Source: Cinnamomum chago (taxonomy: Eukaryota > Streptophyta > Magnoliopsida > Laurales > Lauraceae). From it: a stretch of DNA of 64,000 nt. A program made the position numbers and the translations under genes. Shown in pieces: positions 51,834-63,661 of this stretch; within the stretch, counting starts at the first letter, position 1; each line of letters begins with the position of its first letter. Location of the stretch: the NCBI GenBank assembly GCA_038049695.1, contig CP142453.1, forward strand, positions 16,496,001-16,560,000, given 5' to 3'. The notes beneath the pieces are model-generated. The model worked only from the letters and a program-made list of their open reading frames with translations. It made no database searches and was not told the origin of the DNA.

Positions 51834-53090
51834 TCATCCTCTTGCCGGCTTCTGTAGAAGAGCTGAAAAGTAGATCTTTGGTTTACCTGTTCCCAAGTCA
51901 ACCTTCTCCCCTACGACCCACCTCAACTTTTTGTAACCAAACCTTTCCATCAACTGCATAACAGTCTTCCTCCTCTCATCACCAACACAGTGATAGTTAT
52001 CCAACCAAAACAATCCCCCAGGCCTCAAAATTCTATCGATATCAAACATCAAGAACTCCAGCTTATCCTGCCTAGCTCCATCTCCCAAACCATTCCCTGT
52101 GTGAACCAGATCGAAAATGCCATCATAGAATGGAAACCTCTGATCAGGTGACAATACCATGGGGAATAACCCTCTGGCAGCAATGAATTCGTTGAAAGGC
52201 GCATCTACATTCAAAGCAGAAGTGATGATCGTGACATTCTTTTCCGCCATTCTAGCAGCAAAGCTCCCAGATGATCCTCCCAAATCAAACCCAATTCGAA
52301 TATTTCTATTCCCCATGGAGAGAACCTCATCTATTAGGAAATCATTCTTGCCTCTGGCCTGAACCCACCTCTGTTTTTCCAACCCATTGGCCAAATCAAA
52401 GCAACCATTACAATCTCCGCCCAATTTCTTCCCTTTTAGACACTCAAAGCTCTTGCAAGAGAACCCATTCCACCCCACAATCTTATCACTGACAGGTTTC
52501 CAAAGCGAAAGAGGAAAAGGAAAGAGACCCATTTTAGGCACTAACCTTGCAAAGCATCTCCTCCTAGGAAGAGGCTCACACCCTTTTGAAATCAGCTTCT
52601 GGGAAACACTCCAATCATCTCGGCAAGCCCCACCCACCTTGTAATTCATATACTGAGAGAGCAAATCGGCAGAACTCGAGCACAGATGCCCAACTGAAGC
52701 TACCATCTCTGTGATCCCAGACTTGGAATCTTTGCCCAGAGGTAGAGGATGGTGTTGGAGGAAGGTCTTGAGCTCGTTTGGGATGTTGGGTCTCGAAAGA
52801 TCGATGTTTTTATAGCCGATTAGCTCTTTCTCCATCTGGGTGAGCTTCTTTTGGGAGGAAACGATTTCTTGGATGATGAGAGAGACGTGTTCGGAGATGA
52901 GGGAGATGTTTTTGTGGGGGGCATGGAGATGGGTCTGGTGGGTGGTTCGAGGGGAAGTGAAGGCGTAAAGAGCGAAGAGATTGGTGATGAGGATTGACAA
53001 GAGCATGATGAAGTTGAGAGCTGAAGAGCAGCAAGAAGGGGGCTTGAATCTTGCAGTTCCATCTCCTATTTTCAGTGAAACAGAGCCCAT
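51834..53090 (-). CDS. Putative Golgi-type SAM-dependent methyltransferase (At1g29790-like)
   Basis: This is an intact single-exon frame of 418 residues. A short basic/polar N-terminus precedes one membrane segment at about 25-44 (LNFIMLLSILITNLFALYAF), the layout of a type II membrane protein. A stem with some coiled-coil character covers about 60-95. The catalytic part begins with cysteine-rich patches (CRDDW, CEPLPRRRC, C-x2-C near 227-230). SAM motif I is IGFDLGGSSGSF (266-277). The acidic end of strand 2 is atypical. RILRPGGLFWLDNY (353-366) matches the post-motif loop of this class. The family is related to plant Golgi putative methyltransferases thought to act on wall polysaccharides. 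Substrate and reaction here are unknown. The first ATG with a membrane segment was taken as the start. Confidence 0.88.
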   Translation of the reverse strand: MGSVSLKIGDGTARFKPPSCCSSALNFIMLLSILITNLFALYAFTSPRTTHQTHLHAPHKNISLISEHVSLIIQEIVSSQKKLTQMEKELIGYKNIDLSRPNIPNELKTFLQHHPLPLGKDSKSGITEMVASVGHLCSSSADLLSQYMNYKVGGACRDDWSVSQKLISKGCEPLPRRRCFARLVPKMGLFPFPLSLWKPVSDKIVGWNGFSCKSFECLKGKKLGGDCNGCFDLANGLEKQRWVQARGKNDFLIDEVLSMGNRNIRIGFDLGGSSGSFAARMAEKNVTIITSALNVDAPFNEFIAARGLFPMVLSPDQRFPFYDGIFDLVHTGNGLGDGARQDKLEFLMFDIDRILRPGGLFWLDNYHCVGDERRKTVMQLMERFGYKKLRWVVGEKVDLGTGKPKIYFSALLQKPARG

Positions 53091-53559
53091 TGCAGCTGAT
53101 GATGATGAGAGACAAGCTGCAAGTAGCTCAGAGAGAGAGAGAGAGAGAGGAGGGGTGTGACTGTTAAGTCTTACTTTACTTTTAACTGATAAAGAAAACG
53201 ATGTTTTGTAGGAAAGTTGAGATTAAAGAAACCAAAAGATTCTGTCTGCTCACTGAAATGAGGAACAGATCGTTGTCGGTTTCTCTTTTAGATTAAAATG
53301 AGTGGTTTGGTTTGGTTAGTTGCATCAGTATCATGCATGCCACAAATCTAACCCTTCTGAAGGGGCACTCATTTGATCTTTTTGGTCTTTCACTGATTGA
53401 GTGAAGTACATAATTTGCACTTGGAAGAGGGAAGGTGTTTGTGAAGGAGAAGTGGCATTGTTATCCACTTTTGGAAATAGTGGTAAGACATCACTCTAGT
53501 CGTGATTTTAACCCTGGTGTTGCCAAATGTGACGTGAGAATATGAAAGATAATTTTATT
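53091..53559. promoter_or_regulatory. Upstream region of the methyltransferase gene
   Basis: The 5' leader and promoter read leftward. A (GA)n run of about 10 units at about 53127-53148 is a (CT)n run on the gene's strand, a common feature of plant 5' leaders. No definite TATA box was assigned. Confidence 0.45.
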
Positions 53560-53692
53560 TTTTTTCACTTTTTACAACGCAGATTCCATGCCTTTGGCCA
53601 AAATTCTATGTCCTTAGTGTACGAGTGTAGTTTTGAACTCGCAACGTCGGGTGCAAATCGTAGTTTTAGATCAACTGAACTACCTCTCAAGA
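53560..53692 (-). repeat. tRNA-derived SINE, copy 3 (degenerate)
   Basis: On the minus strand, A-box-like GTAGTTCAGTTGATC (53669-53683), then ACGATTTGCACC and B-box-like GCGAGTTCAAAACT (53631-53644), match the order and words of the copies at 10465 and 32610. It ends toward a poly-A tract (53560-53570 as T on plus). Confidence 0.6.
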
Positions 53693-54656
53693 TTGTATAA
53701 AAGATAACTTGTAAGGCGGCAATTGTGGAGTTTGCAATTGTGGTGGACTTTGCAATTGTGGAGTCTGCTTTCACCCATGTTTGATGGAGGCCCACTTGGA
53801 TGCGTATCAATTGGAGTGGAGATTGGAGGGGTATGTTGAGGAATAAGGTGTGGTTTCAAATTTTCTCTTTTTGGGGCATTTACCTTGGCAAAAGCCTGAC
53901 TTACCTAGCGTGGTAGAGGTAGGAACTTTAGTTGTTCGAGAAAAATAACAAAATCTCGAAAAGGGCAAACATATATGTGGTTGGATAAATGTTGAATGAC
54001 GTTAGGGATGAATCAAGGGTTTGGACTGATTTAGGTGAGCCCCATATTTACTTGAATGGGATAACCTAGGTCAAAGTCACAATCAAGGCAGTTGGGTTCA
54101 ATTAATTGTTCCCTCCACTCATATCCTATCCAAATTGCATCTCGTAAACTAAGACATGGTCCAAGCAGAGGCAAAGATGAGCAGTCCAACGTTGACATGA
54201 AATGTAAAATTTTCACCTTAGGATCCATATGTTTTGTATAATTTAATATTTAGGACTGTATTTTTTAAATATTTAAAAATGAAAAATCAAAGGTGAATAT
54301 TTAAGAAATACATTTAATAACCTCTCCTTAAATGAAAATTGTAAAAGATGAGAAACGAAATATTCAACTATCATGGATTTGAATTTATATACTCAACTCA
54401 CACACTGATTTTCCTAATCAACTGAGCTACCGGCCGTGGGTCAAGTGCACAATGCTAATCACTCATAATCAATCCAAATCACACTCATCCATTACACCCT
54501 CAACCCCGCCTTTAAGCAGGAAAAAAAAAAAACAGAGTCAAAACATACCAAAAAATCCCATAAGTACTACATTCATATGCATATACTAACCTAATTCGGA
54601 CATGGTTTGCTGACCATCTCTCATTAAGACAGGGTTTACAACAGCATTAATAAAAT
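53693..54656. other. Intergenic with one SINE-like fragment
   Basis: No gene is seen. On the minus strand at 54375-54431, GGTAGCTCAGTTGAT and ATTCAAATCC are spaced like SINE/tRNA A and B boxes, so this is probably another old tRNA-derived fragment. The end of the stretch should hold the promoter of the MSRA5-like gene. Confidence 0.4.
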
Positions 54657-54784
54657 GTGCCGGACTCAATTTGGGCCCACACATACACTGTGAAACACCC
54701 CCCAAAAGGTCACTTGATCCGAACCCGACCCGACCCGACCCATCTGTCCACCCCCCGCTCTTTTTTCTACATTTTCAGCTCCGA

Positions 54785-54802
54785 TACATTCTCTCTCTCT
54801 CT
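54785..54802 (+). repeat. (CT)n run in the leader of the MSRA5-like gene
   Basis: About seven CT units lie 20-35 bp before the start codon. Pyrimidine runs of this kind are common in plant 5' leaders. Confidence 0.6.
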
Positions 54803-54818
54803 CCCTCCGAAACTCCAG

Positions 54819-57800
54819 ATGCAGATCTCAAACCCTAATCTCGTCGTGTTTCTAGGGTTTCTTCTCTGCATCTTCATGGCGGAGGAAGCTCTCTGCATCC
54901 GAATCCCCAATCGGACGCCGGAATTCGCCGCCATCGATGACCCGAACCGCCCCCTGAATGTGGCGGTCTTCGCCCTAGGAAGCTTCTGGAGATCGGAATC
55001 CGTCTTCGGATGCTTGCCGGGCGTCTTCCGGACGACGGTCGGATACGCCGGAGGGACGAAGACCAATCCCGAGTTCAGAAGCTTGGGAGATCACGCCGAA
55101 TCCGTTCAGGTCCGTCAGATCAGATCCGTCCTAATCTCTAGAAACCCTAGAGAAGTTGCAGATTTCTTGAATCTTGATTCTCCTTTTGTTCATGTGAGAG
55201 TGTTGTTGAATGATGATTTTGTTGTTTTGGATGGTTTGGATTCTGAGAATTTTAGGTGTAGGTGTAATGGTGCTTGTTCCGATCTAGTTGAAGTGATTTT
55301 GAGTTTGGTGATTGTGTTTGTGCAGATCAAACTACTCCTAAAACCAAAATGGAGTAACACCCTTAAACAGGAATGATTTTGTTGTTGAGACAAGTTCTGA
55401 AAAAGTTTAAACAAGAGGAAAATTTTGTATATGGGTTTTATTGATATAGAGAAGTGTGTGTGTCAAAGCAAATAATCTGGAGAATATTGAAGAGGAAACT
55501 TTGTGAAGAGATCAATGAGTTTTCAATTGGAATTCAGTTGCTACAAGGGTTCATCGGAACCTTTATTTAATTTTCTTGGCATGTACATTCTGATTGAGAA
55601 AAAAATTCAAGATGATGTTTCTTGGTGTATGTTGTTTGTAGACAATAATACAGTGCTAATTAGCTAAGCAAGAAATCAAGTTGATGATGAGTAGCAACTA
55701 TAGAAAGGCTTTTGAGTCAAATGGTTTGAAGATTAACAAACTAGCACAAAAATATATGGAATGCAAGCTTGGAAGATCTGCAAGTAAAGAGGATGATCTG
55801 GTCAAAACTGAAAATTACTTAGTACAATGTGACGATTTGATATCTATTTGAGTTCCACTTTAGTCAGTATGACATTTTCATCTGATGGAGTTTGACCATA
55901 ATTTGTATAGAGCTGTGTTGAGCAAGGAAGAAATGACAAAGAGGGTAAGTACATGCAGTTAAGATTCATATATTGAAAGATGTATATATGAAGTTACAGT
56001 TAAGGATAGATTTATGATTGAATAGATTAGAGTAATATATGAGTGGCCTTAAACAAAAAAAGAGAAAATGGAGGAATGTTGTTTGAGATGGTTTGCAAAT
56101 AAAAGATTGAGGAAAGGAATTGAAGTGTTACAAGTATGAGAATCTTGTTTTAGTGAGAAATGACATGTTAGTTTGTAGATTGACATTCATATAGCTTTAA
56201 ATAGGGTCAAGTTGAAAGATAGAACTCATAAAGACAATTCCAGTAGCTTGGAATGAGGGTTTGATGACGATTGATGGTCTAAACCTCATCATCATCAATG
56301 CCATCATCAAAGCTTGTTCCAACTATATTGGGGTCATCAGTCAACTTCATGAATTCTGTTTTGCCATTCTAGTCTATCTTGAACCAAGTCCTCGGATTGG
56401 TTGCACTTCTTCGGATCTATCCTACTACCTCGTTCCATGTCCTCTTCGGCCAACCCCTTTTCCTTGATGAGCTATCAACTTGTATAAAGAAACTTTTCCT
56501 CACAGGTGCCATTGCTGGCCTGCATTGGACATTGAATCATTTCCATTATTCATTCATCTGAAAGAATGTCCATTTTTTTATTGATGCTAAGTGGTGCTCA
56601 CAAGAGAGGTTAGCCCCTATGATTTTTTTTAAAAGCACCTCTCTTCCTTAAGTACAAATATTAACAACTGATAGAAATGTCCCTAGTAATTTGGCGGTTT
56701 GATTTGCCACTCCCAAACTAAGCATATTGTCATGGTATTGTATGTCAGTTGTGGTCTGTGCTCCTGAATATATTACCCAAATACTGTCTTTGTGATCTTA
56801 TTAAGGTTCTCCGCGTTCAACGCTAAAGTTTGTTTCTATCTAACCACCCTGCTGATGTGTCTGATTTTTACTGTGCATTCTATGGGAGCAAAAGGTTTCC
56901 GAGTTTAATACGAAATTGACAATTGACATATCTCCAATGTTTAAAATGGCTCTATCTCTTTGAAGGATTTTTCCACCAAACCTTGTCAAGGGGTATCGAC
57001 CTTCTAAGGCAAAAACAATTTTATTCATCTCTATATTGTTAATTACATTTGCACCAAAAATCCTACTTTATATTGACAACATGGCTAGAAGAAATATGCA
57101 ACTGAGAAACCAAGTAAAAACTGAATAGTAAAAAGGGAAACAACTAATTGCATAGATGCTGTCCAAAATTCAAAATCATGTGAGGCAACTTTCCATGTAG
57201 TTAGGTCTGGTCTTGGATGTACACAGTATAAGGAATGATAGAAGAATGATTGTGGTTGTATGACTTCCAAGAAACTGAAATGCACTTTCATTGACTAACT
57301 CAATCACCACTTAAACCGAGGCGACTTGACCAAGTAACATGGTTTTGTTCGAATCCAATGCAATTCATTCATCTCATACATACTGGCATTGTAACAGTGC
57401 TACAATCTGACCCGCCTCATTGCCGATGAGAATTTGATTCCATATTGTCATGGAGCACGACCATTTGCCTAATATCCTATTTTTAACCTAGATTCAAGTA
57501 CCAATAAATTCCATTTTGATGCAAAACCGGTCATGTTATTGTGTTTCCTTTCAGAATATCATGTGATTTTGACAACATTTGTTCAACGCATAAATGAAAT
57601 GCAATGAGGGAGCAACACTCTAACAGGAATTTAAGTTTTGCATTTCTTTTTTCGTGTGTATCATTAAATGGTTGGTTTCCATTCTACCTGGCAAGGGAGT
57701 CATAAGGTTATCAAGGCAGAAGACAAAACCTACGACACTATACTGCCTTTATAGAGGTGGCCATGCCCAATGAATGGTTCTATTTATTGTTGGCAAAATC

Positions 57801-60800
57801 ATAAGGTCAGATTCAAACGGTATTTGATTATAATTTTCATATAATATGTTTCTTTATTTACTTAAGGGGGACTTTTTGGATAGTCAAATGAAAATTTTGG
57901 AGTTATGGCTTAAGAGTTTTGGAGCCCACGCCTCACATCATCTTTTGACTGTCATGTGCCTACTCTTCTTTCTCCTTCTCTTCCATTTCTTCTTAGGTGG
58001 ATCGATGACTCGTTAAGCTTGCTATCCATCTGCATCAGCATCACTATTGTTCCACTCTTAATAGTTCCATGGGTCTAGAAAATGACACCTTTGTAAAGAT
58101 TTATCAAATGATGTTTCTGAAACATCATACCATTCAATCGTTGATGTATTTTAACAAATCTAAGATTATTTCGTTTGTTATCTCATTATGAAGGAGATAA
58201 GATTTGACAACCATATTTGGTCATCATCACTGTTGTTGTCATCATCACCATTGTCATCATCTGCACCTAGGCATTGTCCTATTGCTCTGGGCCATAACTA
58301 TATCCCTGTTTCTGTGTCTTTTGTACTTTAATGACTTTGCCTAACCTCTTCCTTTGTCGTCGTTATTTTTATAATTTTAGTCATTAGATTGTGTCAGAAT
58401 GCTTTGCTATTCTTGTTCTTGGGCCGGCTCCTTTTGTTGATATTCCATAAAGAACAACTTTTTGGCAATTTGTCAACTGTACAAAACACATACATGCATG
58501 TTTACACTGATTTTCTAGATCATGGGCCCTACTTTGGATGGGGTTCCTCAAACTCATGTCGATTGGAAAACTGGAAACATCAGATTGCCTATTAAGAAGA
58601 TTGTTGGGCTTATGTGTCCCAATTGTTGGGAGTTAGGTGGCTGGTTAAGACAAACTGTTAAAAGTGTCCATATTCATTGTGTGAAATCAGATGCTAGGAC
58701 CATCTGATCCTTTTTAAAAGGTCTGAGTCGGTGTGCAATATGCCACATGTACGGTTAGTAAGTTGCCACATGTTCAGCATTTTTTTTCCTCTCATCCACA
58801 AGCTCAATCATCTATCAGCTTGTTAAAGTGTAGGATTTTTCATATCTTGGGACTTATTGATGACAAGTTTTCTTTCTTTCATTTAATTGCATGAATGGTT
58901 GGTTCACTTAAAAGATGGTCAGGGTGAAATCATGGTGGCCATGAGTGAGTCAAGAGCAAGAGGCTTCAGAGGGAAGAGCAAGAATGAGCCTTGTCTAGAA
59001 GCATCCTGTTACCACGATAGCACTATTTAATGTTTCAGATTATGATTTTATTGTAACTGGGCTTTAATTAAAGTAGAAGCCTGGAACCTGCACTTGAACT
59101 CTCATTGATTCCAGTTATATTTTGACATCCTAAACCCAGAGGAACTATATCCATGTTCAATTTTTGTGGAATACAAGTTTGTTTTGATGCCAATCTGTTG
59201 ATTTTTTTATTGGCAGTCATGAGACTTTACAAAAAAAAGGGGGCTCTGCTTCCCTTTGGCTGATTGCATAACAATTTTGTTTGAATACCAATAACTTTCG
59301 AATCTGAACAAAACTGCAATTTTTTTTTAATTTTAACATTCCTTTCTGCTGACTGGAAGCTTAACCTCTCTGAGTACAAACATGTATCACTTATGATTCT
59401 ATGAATATTGCACAGATTGAGTATGACCCAAAGTTGATTCAATACAAGGAGCTTTTGAGTGTGTTCTGGTCTAGTCATGACTCTACGCAGGTTTTTGGCC
59501 AAGGCCCTGATGTGGGTAACCAATACAGGTAATTCATGAAGGCCTTTGAGAGACAGCTTATGTATTACTTCGTATCGGTTTTTTGCCTACAAATAATAAC
59601 TTGCCACACCCACAGGTCAATAATCTTCACTAATGGATCTGAGGAGGCTAGGCTGGCTTTTATGAGCAGAGAATGGGAACAGACCAAAATGAGGCCCACC
59701 ATCGTGACCACACAAATTCAGCCAATGGGAACATTTTATCCAGCAGAATCTGAGCATCAGGTATCATCCATTGTTTATTTATTCTAGTTTCATAATTGAA
59801 CTGAGAATTTTATTTATGCGGGCACCTGTGCATGTTTATATTTATAAATATCTCATTTCTGGCACTTAAAAAATAAAAATAAAAATATGTCAGTCTTTAA
59901 TGATGTGGAAATAGAGGCATTCCTGAATTCCAGAAGTTGTGAGGTGTCATAAGAAATACTCCATTTATCATAGGCACCATGGTCGATCCTTTCTCAAAAC
60001 CCAATTTGTCACTACATTTAGCAAGACAACCTTCAAATGAGGAGAAAATGGAACTAAACTCATTTTGTTTCATATGGAGTGGCAATCCACTGTCAGACTA
60101 GCAAGCCCATCACTTTTCTTAGCATCCTGCATGCATGCATGGATTGATTGCTCTGACCATTAAAAAAGACGGTTTATGTAACCATTAAAAAAATGCTATT
60201 ACTATAGATGGGACTGTGTTGAGAGATGGTACAAGACTATAGGAAGATGTTTGGATAGGAGAAGGAAGATTTTTATTGAGGCTGCCTAGTCTCAAAGGGT
60301 GGATTACAAAAGAATGCTTAGTTAAGAGCTGCAACAAATTATTGGAAAGGTGGTTGGTTTGGAACATGTGTTCCATCATAATTTGAAATAATAGGTGAAA
60401 CTTTTCTATATGGGATTTTTTTTTTCATGAAAAGTTCACCTTAAATTACTTTTTTTTTTTGTTAAGAAACTTAAATTACTTAGTCGTCTACTTCATACAT
60501 ATATGGCAGAGTGCTTAATGCTGCCATGCGGTTCTTAAATGGACGTCATACATATATGGCAGAGTGCTTAATGCTGCCATGCGGTTCTTAAATGGACGAT
60601 AATGTCTCTCGACCTTTACACGTTGTGGGATTGCAATGTCCTTGTGGTACTGCAATGTCTTGAGTAGACATTGCATTTCTGCAATGTGCTAAATACAGAA
60701 AGCTACCATTTCCCTCATAGTGAAATTCTTGAAAACTTCTACCCAGTTCCTCGTCCTCCCTCTTCCCCTCAATCCTTCACTACCCTCCATCCCAGTTCCT

Positions 60801-63107
60801 TTTATACATTTTGTACATAAACTTACTCAGAGTGTTTCTACTGAAAAAACAAACCTGTTCAGCCTTTTGCTCATTTCTTTGAAATCTAGTTGTGTTCCTT
60901 TCTTGACTATCTAATCATAGGCCACCAATAAAAATAGTAACACTTTTGGGGAATAACATCCACAATAGAGCTCATCAATTCTTGAGGCTTGTAGTCAATG
61001 ACTACATCTATTAGATCATCAAAAGCTTGCTAGAAAAAGGGATCTAGCAATTTTTTAAAGCCTCTTCTTTGTAGAGAGTGAATACGAAGTCAGTATTTCT
61101 TCTATGATAGTATAAACACAAAAGCAAGGTACGCCATTTTGATACAACAAACATTAGAAGTTCTACAAAATTAAAGAGGACATGTTTGGTGAACCTAAAA
61201 ATGTTTGTGTTGATGCCCATTTTGTATTTGTGAAGCCTATGCCTGTTCTTTGGTAATTCATATCTTTGAAACTCTCGAGTCCCGCCATATATATAATATT
61301 TCTCAACACTCTCTTAGGTTAGTCGATTATAACTATTTGATTGGTGGTTACACCAATGTATGGTCTCGCATGTGTCAAACTAGGGCCATTTAGGAGGTGA
61401 GGTGTATAATTACTTAGTCGGGCCTCCTTGAGTAAAGACCTGGATTGACCAACTTGTTTGGATTGCACAAACCTAGTCTGTGGAGGGTCAAGCTCAAGAG
61501 CCTAGGCAGTAAGCACCTACCTAGCTCGACCTATTGATATACTTGTAATCATGACTGTCTCAGCATCTTTATCCTAGAGAATAAATGAGATTACCCAGCA
61601 ATGAAATTGAAGGATGGTGAGGAATTGAGACGCAGGGGGAGGAGAAAGAGAAACTGGGTTTTCAGTATTTTCTTCATGAAGAAAACATACTTTGTCGTAC
61701 CATAGACATTGAAGTGCCATATAGCAGAAGGAAGCACTCTGCTATAAATAAATAACATAGTGCTCTAACAAAGTCTTTCCTCATGCATTTAGCCCAATCT
61801 TACCAAGGCACATTGTTGGATAACATTGGCCAACAGAATCCTTGCCCTTGACCAGCTGCATAATGGCATGCATGAGATTCCAAATCTTAATTTTATGTGC
61901 AACTGGGAGTAAAAATGACCCATCTAATTCAATAATTGAAAATTTTGTGCCCTAGTTGCTGGCATTGTTTCAGTGACTTGCCACATCAGACTTCTCACTT
62001 ATGGTGTTATGTGCTCTATTATCTTAATGTAAAAACTTTTGGAAAAAGAAAAAAAAAATAGTGTGAGACAATAGTAGATTGGTTGACATCAGCATATGAA
62101 TGGGTACCCTCAAGATTTTCTTTTAGTATAATCGCTAGCTTGTGAGCTATGGACAACAACCAAGAGTCTGGAATTGAGAGAACCATGACCCACTTCATTC
62201 AGGTTTTTACTTTTATTTTTAATTTTTAATATATTGATATGAACTGTTGTCTTTTACCTGATCCCAGATTGATGAACAAGGGTCTATTATGGATAGGATT
62301 CTATGTTGATGATGATTAACCAAGTCATTTTTTTTTTTTTTAATTTAGTAGAAATAAAACATCACCATCATCATCGTCATGATGATGCTTGTATACGACA
62401 TCATCTGTCGATTTGGTGTCTTGTGCATGCAAGCATCATGTAGGTGTGAATGTATTTTTTTCCCCCTTTTTTCTTTATTTCATTTTCCCTGTTGCTTCTG
62501 ATATTTGTTTCAGTTATAGTTGCTAGTTGCTAGACATAACGTCCTTATCTTAGGATCGTGTCACCCAACAAATCAATAAGTGGCAGGACTTTAATGCTAA
62601 ATCTAAATCACATGATCCCCACAGATTGATCCTGTATGGGCTTCCAGTGCCCACTACAGATTTAAAATAATAAAGTCTATATTGCCATCATATCAATTTA
62701 TGGGCGCCCGGCCATATATGCCACTAGAATTAGATCGTGCAATAGAGTTGCCCGACGTGCTCCTTTTTGTTTGATCATTGTATTGATTTGTATCATTGGA
62801 GATGCTTAACACTCAAATTGGAATTTTTTTTTTCCCTTTCTTGTTTATTCTGATGGCTTTAAATTAGTACAGCTTCCTAAAGCTCTCTCTTATACTACGT
62901 GTGTTACAGAAGTTTGAGCTCAAGCAGAATCGATTTCTCCTCCAGCTAATTGGTAACATGCATGATGAGGAGCTCCCAAGGTCAACACTGGCAACCAAAC
63001 TAAATAGCTATTCAGCAGAGCTCTGCCCGCCAAGAATTCAAAAAGATATTGATGCAAAGATCAATGACATCCTTAGAAAAGGATGGCCGATTTTGAGACA
63101 AGTCTAG
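54819..63107 (+). CDS. MSRA5: Peptide methionine sulfoxide reductase A5-like protein, four exons
   Basis: Exons are 54819-55109, 59416-59528, 59616-59760 and 62910-63107. Phases join perfectly at GT-AG sites and give 248 residues. The ATG was chosen because it opens a signal peptide (residues 1-26, VVFLGFLLCIFMAEEALC), which suggests entry into the secretory pathway. The MsrA fold follows: FALGSFWRSE (51-60), VGYAGGTKTNPEFRSLGDHAESVQ-like core (74-97), YDPKLIQYKEL, FWSSHDSTQVFGQGPDVGNQYRS, and the C-terminal CPPRIQKDID. MsrA enzymes reduce methionine-S-sulfoxide, normally with the Cys of GCFWG. Here that position is Ser (GSFWR). As I recall, plant A5 members share this, so the protein may not be a classical reductase. 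Introns of 4.3 kb and 3.1 kb hold repeat debris. The gene looks intact and expressed-type. Confidence 0.93.
55500..56560 (+). pseudogene. Degenerate RTE-type LINE remnant in intron 1 of the MSRA5-like gene
   Basis: The plus strand, read across frameshifts, gives fragments like plant RTE-class reverse transcriptase: WCMLFVDN near 55625, GFxVKWFED-like and YGMQA around 55700-55765, then an RLRWF-like purine-rich stretch. A tail with ATCATCATCAATGCC and CCAACTATATTGGGGTC follows (about 56285-56335), a phrase often seen at the ends of plant transposons. Too decayed for firm assignment. Confidence 0.42.
56561..59415. other. Rest of intron 1 of the MSRA5-like gene
   Basis: This AT-rich intronic sequence has no recognised element. 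Short open frames (for example near 58390-58700) carry no motif. Confidence 0.45.
59761..62909. other. Intron 3 of the MSRA5-like gene
   Basis: The intron is 3.1 kb. At about 60493-60599 a unit of 53-54 bp containing ATATATGGCAGAGTGC and AATGCTGCCATGCGG is perfectly duplicated in tandem. Poly-T and poly-A runs occur (60418-60425, 62330-62342). No gene or delimited transposon is seen. Confidence 0.5.
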
Positions 63108-63613
63108 TCTGGGGTAAAGAAGCTGCTTCAGATGTGATGTTTGTGGAGGACAGACAAAGATGTCATGATTAGTCCAAGCGTTTGTAACTGTGACAATTTG
63201 TCAGCTGTAACAGGTGCCAATAGGAAGTAAAAGAAAAATAATTACAGGGCATCCCTCATTTTTTGTATCATTTGAATTTTTGCCCATAGATTACAAGCTG
63301 TTCCATATTTTTGTATCATTTGAATTTGCCCAGAGACTTCAAGCTCTAAAATTGCTTGCATTATTGTTTCAATGAATCAACCTCTGTTATGAAATATTCA
63401 AGAAAATCCACATGGATGAGCCAAGTTAATTCTTTAATCAAAATGAAATCACCCTTCAAACATCCTCTTTTGTTTGCAGTAACAAGGAATGAGATCAGCA
63501 ATAAAAACTGTTCCACCTAAAGAGAAATTCATAAAATGCTAAAAGCATCACTACACGTCAACAATGGAACTGTCTCAAGCTTCGGGGATTCAAGCAGTAA
63601 ATGAAGGCTAAGT
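63108..63613. other. 3' UTR of the MSRA5-like gene and short intergenic spacer
   Basis: The stretch follows the stop codon and holds ordinary AT-rich 3' sequence with two similar TTTTTGTATCATTTGAATTT segments near 63260 and 63310. The gene ends converge here with a possible minus-strand gene. Confidence 0.4.
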
Positions 63614-63661
63614 TCAATGGTGGCCCTTTGCCTCTGCCTTCTTCTGTGACTTTGCTTTGGC
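63614..63661 (-). CDS. Possible last exon of a minus-strand gene
   Basis: On the minus strand a pyrimidine tract and acceptor (CTTTTTTCAG) precede 15 codons and a stop: AKAKSQKKAEAKGHH. The lysine/alanine-rich tail looks like the C-terminus of a small basic protein, but the gene is not recognised. The upstream exon would lie beyond the window. Evidence is limited to one splice site and composition. Confidence 0.3.
   Translation of the reverse strand, partial: AKAKSQKKAEAKGHH

Noticed and set aside
52810..53115. Alternative minus-strand frames of 80-101 codons over the methyltransferase start
   Set aside because: Out-of-frame shadows with no motifs. The 418-residue frame explains the region.
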